A stretch of DNA of 64,000 nt from Bradysia coprophila. Taxonomy: Eukaryota; Arthropoda; Insecta; Diptera; Sciaridae. The position numbers and the translations under genes are program-made. The notes beneath the pieces were generated by a model. The model saw only the letters and a list, made by a program, of their open reading frames with translations. It had not been told where the DNA came from and did no database searches. The stretch spans positions 905,332 through 969,331 of the forward strand of contig NW_023503807.1 in NCBI RefSeq assembly GCF_014529535.1, given 5' to 3'. Positions 22,150-32,887 of the stretch are shown here, piece after piece (position 1 is the first letter of the stretch; each line of letters opens with the position of its first letter).

Positions 22150-23044
22150 ATTGAAAAATAAATTTTCAAAAATGATTAGTTTTGGCTTTAATGACAAGAT
22201 GCGGTGAAAAGAGAGTCTAAATACCCAAAGACTGTTCTAAGAGCACGAACGTCAGCACTCCCAAGTTTATACACTATTAGAAAAATGTATGAATATGTAC
22301 GACTTGGCTACAAGAAAAGTGAAATTTGACTTATTTTGCAATTTCTGCTCTTCAAAATCATTTCGATTTGTAGCCGAAGCAGTTGAAGGACACAAACACA
22401 TATCATAACATTCTATAAAAATGTCTATCATTGTCTACAGAGTTGGCTTTAGAAACTCTTTTCTACATACACCCAGTCTTTTGTTAAAAGAAATAATGGA
22501 AACTCTGCTAGTAGATTAAATGTTTATTTTGACGATTTGGAAGGTGTCCAATATTAAAACTTCCCAATTATCTTACTAAACAGAACTTTCAATAACTCTA
22601 CCACTGTAGAGTCTCGAACTCTGAAGGACAAGACAGCTCGAACCCCAAAATTTTTTTTAAAAACATTTTTGGTAGTGGACTTGCGTCACGCCCGCTTACT
22701 AACGTGCGGGCATGATTCTCTGTCGAATAGAAAACAAACTTCTAGAAGACGAAAGTGAGAGCTTCACTGTTAAATCAATCAATCAATCAATAAGACTAGA
22801 GGACTTGACGCTGAAGCTGTGACTATTGTCTTTTGATATCGTTATGTTGTTTTAAAGTTTGATTAGACGCGTCTAATGACATCTCACACGATAATAAATT
22901 CGCAAAATTACCAACGTAGTAGTCCTTATTGCAAAGACTAATAAATAAATGTAACAATTCGACCTATCGTTCAGAACGGAATCTTGCTCGTAATTGTTGA
23001 TATTAGACCTCTAAGAGTTCGTACTGTAATTCTTCGTTAAGTTA
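22150..23044. other. Spacer between the OBP genes; includes a family A end fragment
   Basis: No gene seen. Positions about 22640-22716 hold the terminal part of a family A relative (see next entry). Confidence 0.5.
22668..22716 (-). mobile_element. 5'-end fragment of a family A relative
   Basis: Read on the minus strand it is TCATGCCCGC-ACGTTAGTAA-GCGGGC-GTGACGCAAGTCC. This is the same plan as the family A 5' end, but the hairpin stem is GCCCGC/GCGGGC instead of GGGCGC/GCGCCC. Only the end is preserved; the rest is not recognisable. Confidence 0.6.
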
Positions 23045-23122
23045 CCAGTGAATTTTGACAAGTCTACCCATGTAAATTATATTGGTAGCCCTGTCAAAAT
23101 TTTCACAGTGATCTTCACTGGG
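23045..23122. mobile_element. Small MITE with CAGTGAATTTTGACA ends
   Basis: CAGTGAATTTTGACAAGTCTACCC on the left is matched by an inverted GGTAGCCCTGTCAAAATTTTCACAGTG on the right, with a short AT-rich loop. Imperfect arms of about 27 bp. Confidence 0.5.
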
Positions 23123-23289
23123 CACTACTGTAAGTATTCGTGGAAAATGTTTTGATAATTTTATAACACAATTATCGAACTGTCGAATTATCGAATGAAC
23201 TTTAATCTAGCAAGTGTTTTCGCCCGTACACATGACTTGCAAAATTGGTTTACGAAGTTCTTACAAAGCAAATATTAAAAGAAAGAAAA

Positions 23290-23550
23290 TGTAAAAAAGA
23301 GAACCAATATCGAGGTATTAAATTACATAAAAATAAATCATTTCAGACTAACATAGAACCGAAACAAGAATTGACGACGTATGGCATAATATCTATCCCT
23401 ACTATTAACATCTTCTATAATCAAAATGGAATAGCCGAAAAACAACACAACCAATTTTGGATCATATATAAATGAGAATCATCTCAACTATTTTTGTTAA
23501 TTATAAAGAAGTTCCTAAGTCGAGTGGATCGCTTTAATACTCTAAACGAA
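23290..23550 (+). promoter_or_regulatory. OBP2 promoter with TATA box
   Basis: TATATAAA at 23465-23472, 86 bp before the ATG, inside the block shared with OBP1. Confidence 0.6.
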
Positions 23551-25180
23551 AATGAAATCAGTTTTAGTTTTTGCTCTTTTTGCTATGGTTGCCGTAGCTC
23601 ATGTAAGTGTTTCTCAATTTAATTATCTTTTGTGGGTGGAATCGGTTGTTGTTGTTAGTTCATTAAACTTTAGTTTACATTTTTATTTTCATTAATTTGG
23701 TTGAAGCAACAAAAGCTGTCTGAAAGTAGGGATGGGCGATATTGATATTGATAATCGATAATTATCGATTATCGATAATCGATTATCGATAAATTTTTCT
23801 ATCGAAAATTATCAAAAATAATATCGATAATCGATAATAATTGATATTTCGATAATTATCAAAATATCGATATCTCGATAATAATCAAAATATCGATATT
23901 TTGATAATTATCGAAAAATCGATATTTTGATAGCTACTATGAATATGAATATTTAGATAAACCAATACAAATGCATGCAGTTTTCAGCTGTAACTCTTCC
24001 ATCTTTCCATTAGGATGATGATAAATTAGACAGAGATCTCGAAAAGTTGCTTAGAACAGTTTTCAATTTCTTCACAGTAACATAATTTTATGATTATCAA
24101 TTATTTTCGGAAATATCAAAATTTGATAATTATTGAAATATCGATATTTTGATAATTATCGATATTTTGATAATTATCGATATTTCGATAATTATCAAAT
24201 TATCGATAATTCGATAATTATCGATAACGATTTGATATATCAATTATCGATAAATTGTTTTGATTGATATTATCGATAATATAAAAGGTCTCCCATCCCT
24301 AGTCTGAAAGCCTAGGTCTCAGCTTTTGGTAGTAGAATATTGTTATTTGGTCCTTTAAGTGATAGTTTCACAGAGACGATGATGTGTTCATTAGCATTTT
24401 GTTCATTCCTCTTCAATAATTTGTTTTGTTTCTTAATTTGAAAAATCGTTTAATCGAACGAAATAGTTGTTATACCTGTTGTGTGGTCTCCATTGGCTTA
24501 GACGTTTCACAGGCGATTGCGGTGTTGCCCGGAAATAATTTTCTCTCAAACATTTCTGCATCAAATAATCATGCACAAAATTATACGTGTGGGACACTTT
24601 CGCAATTAGTCCAGCCTTTTTTTGGCCTTTTGTATTGTTTAAAACGAAAACGAGTGCTTTTTTCGTAAGTGGAAAGTATAACTATTTAAGCGAAAGGTTT
24701 CAGTCCACACCCAATCAAGAGATTTACAAAGTTCCTAAAACAAACCCTTTTCCCTAGAAAAGTAATTTTGTTATTTGATAATGCGGAAGGAATTTCTAAA
24801 TTTGCTAGTGATGTGAAGAACTACTCTACGAAAACTTCCTATTTCAGGCAAATGACGATGAAGTACTAAAAGAACAAATCGCCCAGATAACCAAAGAGTG
24901 TGCAGAAAAAACCAACTTCAGCGACGAAGGAATCAAAAAATTACAAGCTCAAGACCTATCACTTACAGAAAACGTTCAATGCTTCCAAAAATGTTTCTTT
25001 GAAAATGGTGGCATCATCAAAGACAAAGCTTTCGATAACGAAAAGGTATTGGCGATCGGACGTTTATACAAACAAGACGAAGCTAAGGTAAAGGCAAATT
25101 TGGAGAAATGTACCCCTCTATACAAGCCAGATGCATTTGATTGCGATGCCGCGTGGGAAATTTTCAAATGTTTCCATTAA
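23551..25180 (+). CDS. Odorant-binding protein paralog (OBP2), apparent frameshift in exon 1
   Basis: Exon 2 (24848-25180) is intact and encodes a 110-residue mature OBP close to OBP1, with all six cysteines (TKEC, QCFQKC, LEKC, FDC, FKC). Exon 1 (23551-23602) matches the OBP1 signal-peptide exon but has six T after GCTC where five would keep frame. From the ATG the reading becomes MKSVLVFALF and then goes out of frame, and the exon is 52 rather than 51 bp, so it no longer joins exon 2 in phase. The only in-frame downstream ATG (23585) would give a protein lacking most of the signal peptide. Either a young pseudogenising change or a homopolymer sequence error. The 1.2 kb intron carries an ATCGAT-rich transposon. 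Confidence 0.8.
23729..24302. mobile_element. hAT-like element filled with ATCGAT-type repeats
   Basis: Ends TAGGGATGGG and CCCATCCCTA, flanked by GTCTGAAAG on both sides (an 8-9 bp duplication). The interior is almost entirely permuted ATTATCGATA/TATCGATAAT words that are self-complementary, with a short unique stretch at about 23930-24090. It lies in the OBP2 intron and encodes nothing. The (C/T)AGGG ends suggest the hAT group. Confidence 0.75.
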
Positions 25181-26495
25181 GAAGGATTTCAACGCGAAAC
25201 ATTTCACAACGAAAACTGGATTTAAAGTGCTTTCTGATGTCGAACATTAATGATTGAATTGATAAAGTTGAAATAAAAATTTCATATGTTTCCACAAATA
25301 ATTAATTTTGTTTTTGCTTACGACATGCGAAGAAGATATAGAAGAGAGAGATAGATGGAGGGTAGATCGAGAGGAAGAGGTTGGAGTGAATTTCCATAAT
25401 ATGACTAAAGTCACATAAAATCACATTACATGTAAATTCCCGAGTTGCAAAATGTTTCCACAACAATTTTGTAAAATCTTCCGTGTACCATGTAACGACA
25501 ACACGAAACAATAGTGGGATATAAATATAGCAATGAAAATGCAGATTTAATTCGTTCTTACCCGACAGCAAAAACCCACAAAATTGTCTCTGCAAACATT
25601 TAATTTGTGATTTTCGTCTCTTTCAAATTAATGCAATTAAACCGAACCCGGAGTAAGTTTTCGGGTATAACAAACACTTTCGGTTGCAGTTTTGTTTGTT
25701 TTGTTTTTGCAATGCATTTAAAATAAAATTGTGGAAAAAGCAAACAAAATGTGTACAAATTTTCGCTTCTCACAATCCGATGCTGTATGTGTGTGGTGCA
25801 AACAACATCCCCTTTCTGACAACAAAAGAATACAAGTTAAGAGTGGGTTGACAAGATAACAACAAGCGAACGAAACGAAACGGGGAAAAAAAGTAATCCT
25901 TTCTTTGACTAAGTACAAACTGATATTTAAAAAAATAAAAGTTTTGTATCGGAAAAAGTTGTTGTTGTTGTTACTGCTGCTGCTGCTGCTTCCCCAACAA
26001 TACTTTTTCCACTCGACATCCCTTTAACAGCAACTTAAAAATATATAACAAATAAGTAACAAACGGTATAATGCTCTTAAATTATCTAAGAAGACGTACA
26101 ATTCAAGAATTTTTTGCGTCAAATTTTTATGTTGAAAAACAGAAAGTTTTTTGCTCGTCATTCCAACGATGCTACATATATATATATACGTACATACACA
26201 ACGAGTATACGTTTACATTGAAACGGAATTCTTTTTAAACTTTTGTTTACGACAGAATTGTACTAAGGGAAGCGAATAATTTACGGCTTTGTGAACAAAA
26301 TGATAGTCTTCCGTCAAATAGTCTGAATTTTCACCGTTTACAGTCTTGTCAGACCGACGAAAATACTGGATTTTGTGAGGAAAAATTGTATAATAGACCC
26401 AATAGACCTGATATTGGATATTCGGACATTTTACTGGATTTCACAGAAATGATAACAGATGGCGTTGGCAGCAACGCAATATGTTATCAATCATT
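25181..26495. other. Intergenic, no gene supported
   Basis: 3' flank of OBP2 followed by AT-rich DNA. A short poly-CTG stretch (GTTGTTGTTGTTACTGCTGCTGC near 25960) is a simple repeat. No RNA gene seen. Confidence 0.45.
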
Positions 26496-26497
26496 TG

Positions 26498-26654
26498 AGT
26501 CTGTTAAGATCAAAAGTCGGTCTTTTCCATCTGTCAAAGTGACATTTAAAATGTCAAACTATTTTTTTTTTCAATTCTTGAAAAAAAAATTCGTTTGACA
26601 TTTTAAATGTCACTTTGACAGATGGAAAAGACCGACTTTTGATCCCAACAGACT
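26498..26654. mobile_element. MITE, near-perfect palindrome with 65 bp arms
   Basis: The arm GAGTCTGTTAAGATCAAAAG, continuing through TCGGTCTTTTCCATCTGTC and CATTTAAAATGTCAAAC, is repeated inverted up to GTTTGACATTT...CAGACTC. Two or three mismatches only, around a poly-T/A loop, so it is young. ATTT flanks both sides and may be the target duplication. Confidence 0.8.
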
Positions 26655-26866
26655 CATTTATCTGCTGTATTTACAGTAAGCATTGTTCCTCAACCAGTCC
26701 CAATTACTTCAGCAACCAATTAAAAATACATTTGACTAAATAAAGTATATTAAAATGAATCTAAGCGCATCGTGATTTGACAACCAGTATACTTACATAA
26801 CCATCCTTTGCAACTGTTTTCATTACATTTTATAAGGTTTATTATGTGTAAACGATTGCAATGGGC

Positions 26867-27038
26867 ACCACTGACAAAAAAATATTCGAAAAACTCACCT
26901 GCTGCAGGTAACTTTGTCTCCAGGTAATCCACAGCTGTAGCGCCCCATACAAAAATACAACTGCGGCAGATAATGTAGATTACCTGGAGACAAAGTTACC
27001 TGCAGCAGGTGAGTTTTTCGAATCTTTTTTGTCAGTGT
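26867..27038. mobile_element. MITE with CACTGACAAAAAA ends
   Basis: Left arm CACTGACAAAAAAATATTCG, then AAAAACTCACCTGCTGCAGG and AACTTTGTCTCCAGGTAAT; the right arm is its inverse ending TTTTTTGTCAGTG. The arms are about 68 bp and nearly identical. The loop is about 40 bp. Confidence 0.8.
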
Positions 27039-27217
27039 AAGATCTACTTCGTATAAACGTGCGCGCGCAAGCTCAATACACCGAATAAACTCCACACTGC
27101 GAGTATGGTAAAAATGCTGATTTCTAGTTGCATGTCAACCCATTTGTAAATAAAATATGAATCTAGCACTCTACACAACATAAAGGCGTTGTAAGTAAAA
27201 TATCTTTTTGTCTGAAC

Positions 27218-27293
27218 ATGTGGCTTTGGCGCTGGTAGAGCTTTCGACTCATAATCGAGAGGTCCCGTGTTCAAATCCGCGGCTGGGCAAGAT
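27218..27293 (+). other. Degenerate tRNA-like sequence, possible SINE head
   Basis: GGCGCTGGTAGAGC resembles a Pol III A box, CTTTCGACTCATAATCGAGAG an anticodon arm with CAT in the loop, and GTGTTCAAATCC a B box. The T arm has an extra base and the acceptor ends do not pair, so it is not a working tRNA. A tRNA-derived SINE or tRNA pseudogene is the best reading. Confidence 0.45.
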
Positions 27294-27414
27294 GATTTTT
27301 CCTTCATTCGCTTTCTATGTACCACTTCCTCGTAGATATTCTAATAGTCCGTTGCCAATTCGCAACGTTAAAAATATCGAATGTCCTATTCTAAGAGATT
27401 ATGTAAAATATAAA

Positions 27415-27537
27415 ACCTTAAATAACTCGAGAAATACACGCTCTGCGAAGCTAGGACTCTCCAATATATATCCTCATCAATGGGGGCAGAACGTAGCCTT
27501 AGCTTTGTACAGCGCGTATTTCTCGAGTTATTTAAGA
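27415..27537. mobile_element. MITE with CTTAAATAACTCGAGAAATA ends
   Basis: CTTAAATAACTCGAGAAATACACGC at the left is mirrored by GCGCGTATTTCTCGAGTTATTTAAG at the right; the pairing continues inward to AAGCTA/TAGCTT. About 123 bp, with no coding sequence. Confidence 0.75.
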
Positions 27538-27539
27538 TT

Positions 27540-29620
27540 TAATTTTGATGACGGGACGGAACTGATCCCTAAGGTAAAGTTGCAGAATAATTAGGTTTTC
27601 AGAATAGATTTCATTGTTATCAGGCTGCAATCACTCTAGAAAGTATATTTACTCAACGATTGACATTGTTCGGACTTCGGAGATTGACATTGTTCGGACT
27701 TCGGACGGATGATCTGACGCAAAAGAATCTGAATCCGTTCCTGCAAAAATATTTGGTTATAAATGTCAGAACCAAAATAGAACCCAACTAAAATTCCACC
27801 CATCTTTTGTGACATCTGCCTTTTGCTTTCACACACCCCAATTTAATAAGGGCGCCCTTTACCATACCATATCTGTATCCCTATCACCAAAATTATATCG
27901 TTCGTCGTATCGAATGTATTTATTTGTTCAGCGTTATAAGACGGAATATAGTCCCAAACTTCGACATGACACAATAACGCTTCGTTACAATGGTCTGGTA
28001 GTAACATAATACAAACATCAAGCAACAGTAAAACTTACTATAACGAATATTGAAATGAATTCCAAGTATACGAAGACATTTTCCATAAAATTTTGAGTTG
28101 CTATAGATGCTATTCCGAATGGCAGACTCATCACATAAAAACATGTTCATCGCTTCTGTACTTATTCATAAAATATTTTCACGGACGAGAGGGTTATTTT
28201 TCATAGGAAAATACAATATCAACCCCAATATACATATATACCTATAGGTATGTACATATATATAGTGTGTATGTGTAATATTCTTATTATGTGAAAGTAC
28301 TAAGTATAAATATGTATCGAGATGTGTATAGACGATCACACACTGTATAGAGAGATGCAACCAGCCAGCTACCCCATTTCTGGTATGAACAAAGTGAAAG
28401 AGGAAAACACCGAAAATTTCGCTGAACAGAATTTGTAATTTGATTTCACTCTCGATATAATGTGGCGAATTTTTTTTTTCGTCTTCTTTTATTCTTTTTG
28501 TGGACGATATTATGTGTTAAATTGTAAAGTTGACGTACCGTGAAAATAAAATTATTTTTTTTTTCGATTTTTCATGTTTCATTGATATTGTTATTGTGCT
28601 GAAGGAATTTTTTTTTTGTTTTGTTTTGTTTCTTTTATATGTTTTGTGTGCACGGCTATAGACGGACTGTATGCCTTATAAAAGAAATGTTGATGGAACG
28701 ATTTGAAATTTTAATTTTTCTTTTCTGCTTTCTTCCGTGTATCATGCCACATTTACTTCGATTTTTTTTTTTGTTCTATGTTGAAACAATAAACAAGTTC
28801 TGTTAGAAGGATGGATTTGAATGAGGTGTAGGATGGGTATATGATGGTGAAAACGTAAGACAATAAAATGGAATGGGCCAACATGTTTGCTTAATACAAA
28901 ACCTTTTTGTATTTTTATAGTCAGGCTTTGTTTGAATAACACATTTTGTGTTTATAAGGAAATGTAATGAAACACAAAATTTTATTGATGTGCCCTTTTT
29001 ATTCCGTTATAATAGCAACTGTTGCCAAATCGATTTAGTCATTCGGAGCAGAAAATGGTCGAACAACGTTTCGAGTAAAATTAAGATTTAGATGATGCGA
29101 ACGTTTGATTACTTTGAGAGAAACGTAATTTAAATTAGATTTTTCTTTGATGGGACTCAAGCAACCAAACATAGGATTGCAGTACGTTAGATTGTGACGC
29201 AAATAAACATGGCAAATTCGCGGGGTGGTGTAGAAATTCATAATGTCCGCGTACAAAACTGTTACAAACATCAATGACAAAAGTAAGTAGTGGCCTTCGG
29301 TTAATACATAGTGAAGAAGTATGCTGAGACGAATGTAGGAAAAGATTTTGTAACAATCACTAGTCAATATCTGAACAAAAGAAGTAACAGATTCAGTGAT
29401 GATTATAATAGCAATGTGCAATACGCTTACCGTTTTTAATAGACTTAGAATCCTCTATTGTCTAGAGTAATACGATTCAACGAGCAAAATAAGTCAACGG
29501 TTCATCGATTGTTACGTATGAAAAGGTAAACAGAATTCGTAATCTATTTTCTGATACCATAACGCTGACTGGTTAAAACTTGATTTAAATCTGTAAACGA
29601 ATTAATTTATTCTATTGCTA
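27540..29620. other. Intergenic, no gene supported
   Basis: AT-rich DNA. The longest minus-strand frame (29035-29421, 128 codons) shows no signal peptide, domain or splice support. Small direct repeats (GATTGACATTGTTCGGACTTCGG, twice near 27660-27705) are present. Confidence 0.45.
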
Positions 29621-29624
29621 GACA

Positions 29625-31231
29625 TCATGGGCGCGCGTTAGCATAGCGCCCGTGACGCAAGTCCTATTACTAGAAAAAATTTCAAAAAAAATTTTTTGTC
29701 GTAGACTGCAGAATCATATATACAGCAAATATTGAAGTTCTACAATTCAAAGACAAATGACTCCAAATTACCATTAAAAAAACTAGGCGTCCGTACGAGT
29801 TCAACGAGCTATCACACGTTCTTGCAGCTTAAAATTTGGCCACGCAAAAAATCTTCCAAGAAGCCCCATTTCCATACATTTTGGTCAATTTCAGTACTTT
29901 ACCTGTTTCCTGTCTTCTAGATTTTGTTGAAATTTTGGGAGTAGATTCTAGTCGTCAATCTAAGACATTCCAGAAAAAAAAAATGGGGGGAGCCGGCCTC
30001 GTTTCGGAGCTAGGGCTCCTCGAAGTTCCCATATAGGCCCCATATAAGAACACCTTTAAGTGTGTATGTGTGGATGGGTATGGTAGAACAAATTTGTTCG
30101 CTTTTGGTATTTGGTAAGCTCTGCTCGCCTCAATTTTTTTCCCTAAATTTAGTATTTTTTAAATTTTTAAATTTTTCAAAATTTTTTAAATTTTTTTAAA
30201 TTTTTCAAATTTTTTAAAATGAAAGCAAAATAAAATGATCGAGTCTGGTTTTTGACAATTGAAGAGACACTTACAGACTCGATCATTTTATTTTGCTTTT
30301 ACCTTAAATTTTTCAAAATTTTTCAAAATTTTTTAAATTTTTAAATTTTTTTAAATTTTTAAAATTTTTTAAATTTTTAAATTTTTTTTAAATTTTTCAA
30401 AATTTTTTAAATTTTTTAAATTTTTCAAAATTTTTAAAATTTTTTAAATTTTTCAAAATTTTATAAATTCTTTTAAATTTTTCAAAATTTTATAAATTCT
30501 TTTAAATTTTTCAAATTTTTCAAAATTTTTCAAATTTTTCAAATTTTTCAAAATTTTTTAAATTTTTCAAAATGTTTTAAATTTTTTAAATTTTTTAATT
30601 TCTTTTAAATTTTTCAAATTTTTCAAAATTTTTCAAATTTTTCAAATTTTTCAAATTTTTCAAATTTTTTTAAATTTTTCAAAATTTTTAAAATTTTTTA
30701 AATTTTTCAAATTTTTTAAATTTTTCAAATTTTTCAAAATTTTTCAAATTTTTTAAATTTTTTCAATCTAATAATTCTTCCAAAAGAACTGATATCAGTC
30801 AAAAACACTCAAAAGAGTAAAAGTGACGCAAGTCCCTGTGCATACTTCCAAAACAACTGATATCGCTGGAGGTGACGCATTCTGCGCTTGTACGCAAAAA
30901 CTGTAACAGCAAAAATTTGACCAAAGAAATTCTAGAAACAAAATTTTACCAAAAAAATGTTGCGTCACACGTGGCAGATGTTGAGGAAAGTACTTTTAAG
31001 AAATTTTTTAAAATAGGCAAGAATATGTCCTAATACGTCCGAACCATCTGCCACTTTGTGACGCAAAATTTTTTTGGTAAAATTTTGTTTCTAGAATTTC
31101 TTTGGTCAAATTTTTGCTGTTACAATTTTTGCGTACAAGCGCAGAATGCGTCACCTCCAGCGATATCAGTTGTTTTGGAAGAATGCACAGGGACTTGCGT
31201 CACTTTTACTCTTTTGAGTGTTTTTAACTGA
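29625..31231 (+). mobile_element. Family A Helitron/Helentron-like element, copy 2 (longest)
   Basis: Starts TCATGGGCGCG after A and ends CTGA before T. The full structure is present: 5' hairpin, inward GTGACGCAAGTC, GAGCTAGGGCTC module, about 620 bp A/T array (30140-30770) and an intact foldback (arms about 30795-30975 and 31055-31231, loop about 80 bp). A MITE (30217-30307) is nested in the A/T array. It encodes no protein. Confidence 0.62.
30217..30307. mobile_element. MITE (copy 2) nested in the family A element
   Basis: Same ends as 6877-6972 (AAAGCAAAATAAAATGATCG, then AGTCTGG). The central bases differ and the arms are nearly identical. Nesting shows it moved after this family A copy inserted, or was carried in with it. 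Confidence 0.75.
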
Positions 31232-32878
31232 TTAGCAATATCGTTGAATTGTTGAATGGGCTACGTACTCCCATTATATCTGATACCATATTCCATAAAA
31301 CTACAGGTAAGAACCTGTTTCGACATTGTCGTTTGCATAAAATTTTGAACATCAAATATTGGATCTTGAACTTGAATCATTGACCGTGCTGTTCGAAACT
31401 AAAAAGTGATTTATTTATTCTTTGAATGTAAATTACAATGACTTTTGACGTTAAAATCGAACGCAATTCATTTGATATTCGTCTGATCATATTTTGTATC
31501 AAATCTCACCTGTTGCAGATAATGGCTGAAGAAATAAAAGTGAAGGAAATCAAATGAAGTAATAGATCTGATAGTAAAACTCCTAGTAAGGTAGCCGTCT
31601 ATGAAATGTTCATCATGGAAACAGTGAGATCTGAAACTGTTTCCTAGACAATTGCTCCTGCTACGAGTACAAATCTTCTATAAAACGTATTACTTCCTCA
31701 AGACCTCGCAAAGAGTAATCATCGAGTTATTCAACATATTTAATTGTTAGATACTTAGGAGACCTAAGTTAGGTCCCGATATGTCATGACAAACTTGGAA
31801 ATTAATCTGGTGAATTCTACCACTGGACGACATATTAGATTTTTTAAAGTAAAAACGGTATGTGCGCCTGATGTCGTTATGATACCAAATCTATCCGAGT
31901 CTGAGCCATTACGCCGGTAAAATTAGAAAACCAAGCCAGTTCACAAAACGAGACTTCTGATAACTAAAAATTAATTATTGCTCCACTCAGTTATGCTTAG
32001 CTCGTAACGGTGTACGATTCTATTGGTCGATGACTATTTTAACGAATCAATTTGGAAATTATTTAATTTACCAGAGTGTAATAAGCAGAGTGCGGTTTTT
32101 CTTTCCTACGACCATTTACTTAATTGAATGAACCGTAAATGGATGTGTATGAAAAGAAATAATTTTATTAATGTTCCAAAAAAGGCGCAGAAAATAATGA
32201 GGGATAAGCTGCTATTGAGCAATGAGCATACACTACACACAGAGAGTTATGTATTTATATCTCTGGATGTTGATGACGATGATTCAGTTGAATAGATCGC
32301 AAAAAAAATCTCTTTTCACTGGAAAAGCCCATAAGCACACGTAATACTCCCTCAGCGTCTTTAGTTTTAATGTCTTAATTTATCAAGAGGTGTTTGCCAT
32401 GTCTTCACTATCTAAGTATCTATGCTTTGTTTGATGAGTTTTTTGCCAGTTTTGAAATGTTGTATTCATTTCGGTTGATTGTTATGCGAATAAATTTTCC
32501 TAATTTTCATTTTCGGCAATGTAATTTAGATAATGATTTAATTTAAAATTGTCACAGCCTTATTTATCTATTATGTGAAACGGAACGGAATACGTATATT
32601 ATGTGAGTGGTATACGAGGGGTTGTTCGTTTGTTCGTTGTTGTTGTAGTAACACTGGGTGTATATTGGGTTCATTATATCCGCGTAAACACGAGAAACGA
32701 GCAAAGAATAGGGAAAATTTTAAAAATGTTAAAAAATTGGATTACATTTATTTGTAATCAATTTACGATACACGTCTCTCTCGGAGCCAATTAGTTTTAG
32801 ATTTGGGGAAATTAATTGCAAAACGAAATCAAATTAAAATCGTAAAATAGAGAAACATTGTAGACGAATCATGTAAAA
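31232..32878. other. Intergenic, no gene supported
   Basis: AT-rich sequence between family A copy 2 and the 3' end of the minus-strand membrane-protein gene. No recognisable coding exon or RNA. Confidence 0.45.
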
Positions 32879-32887
32879 TTTATTTGT

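Noticed and set aside
24426..24668. An 80-codon frame in the OBP2 intron
   Set aside because: Lies between OBP2 exons, with no recognisable content.
27218..27293. Functional tRNA-Met gene
   Set aside because: The anticodon-like CAT is present, but the T arm has an extra base and the acceptor stem does not pair.
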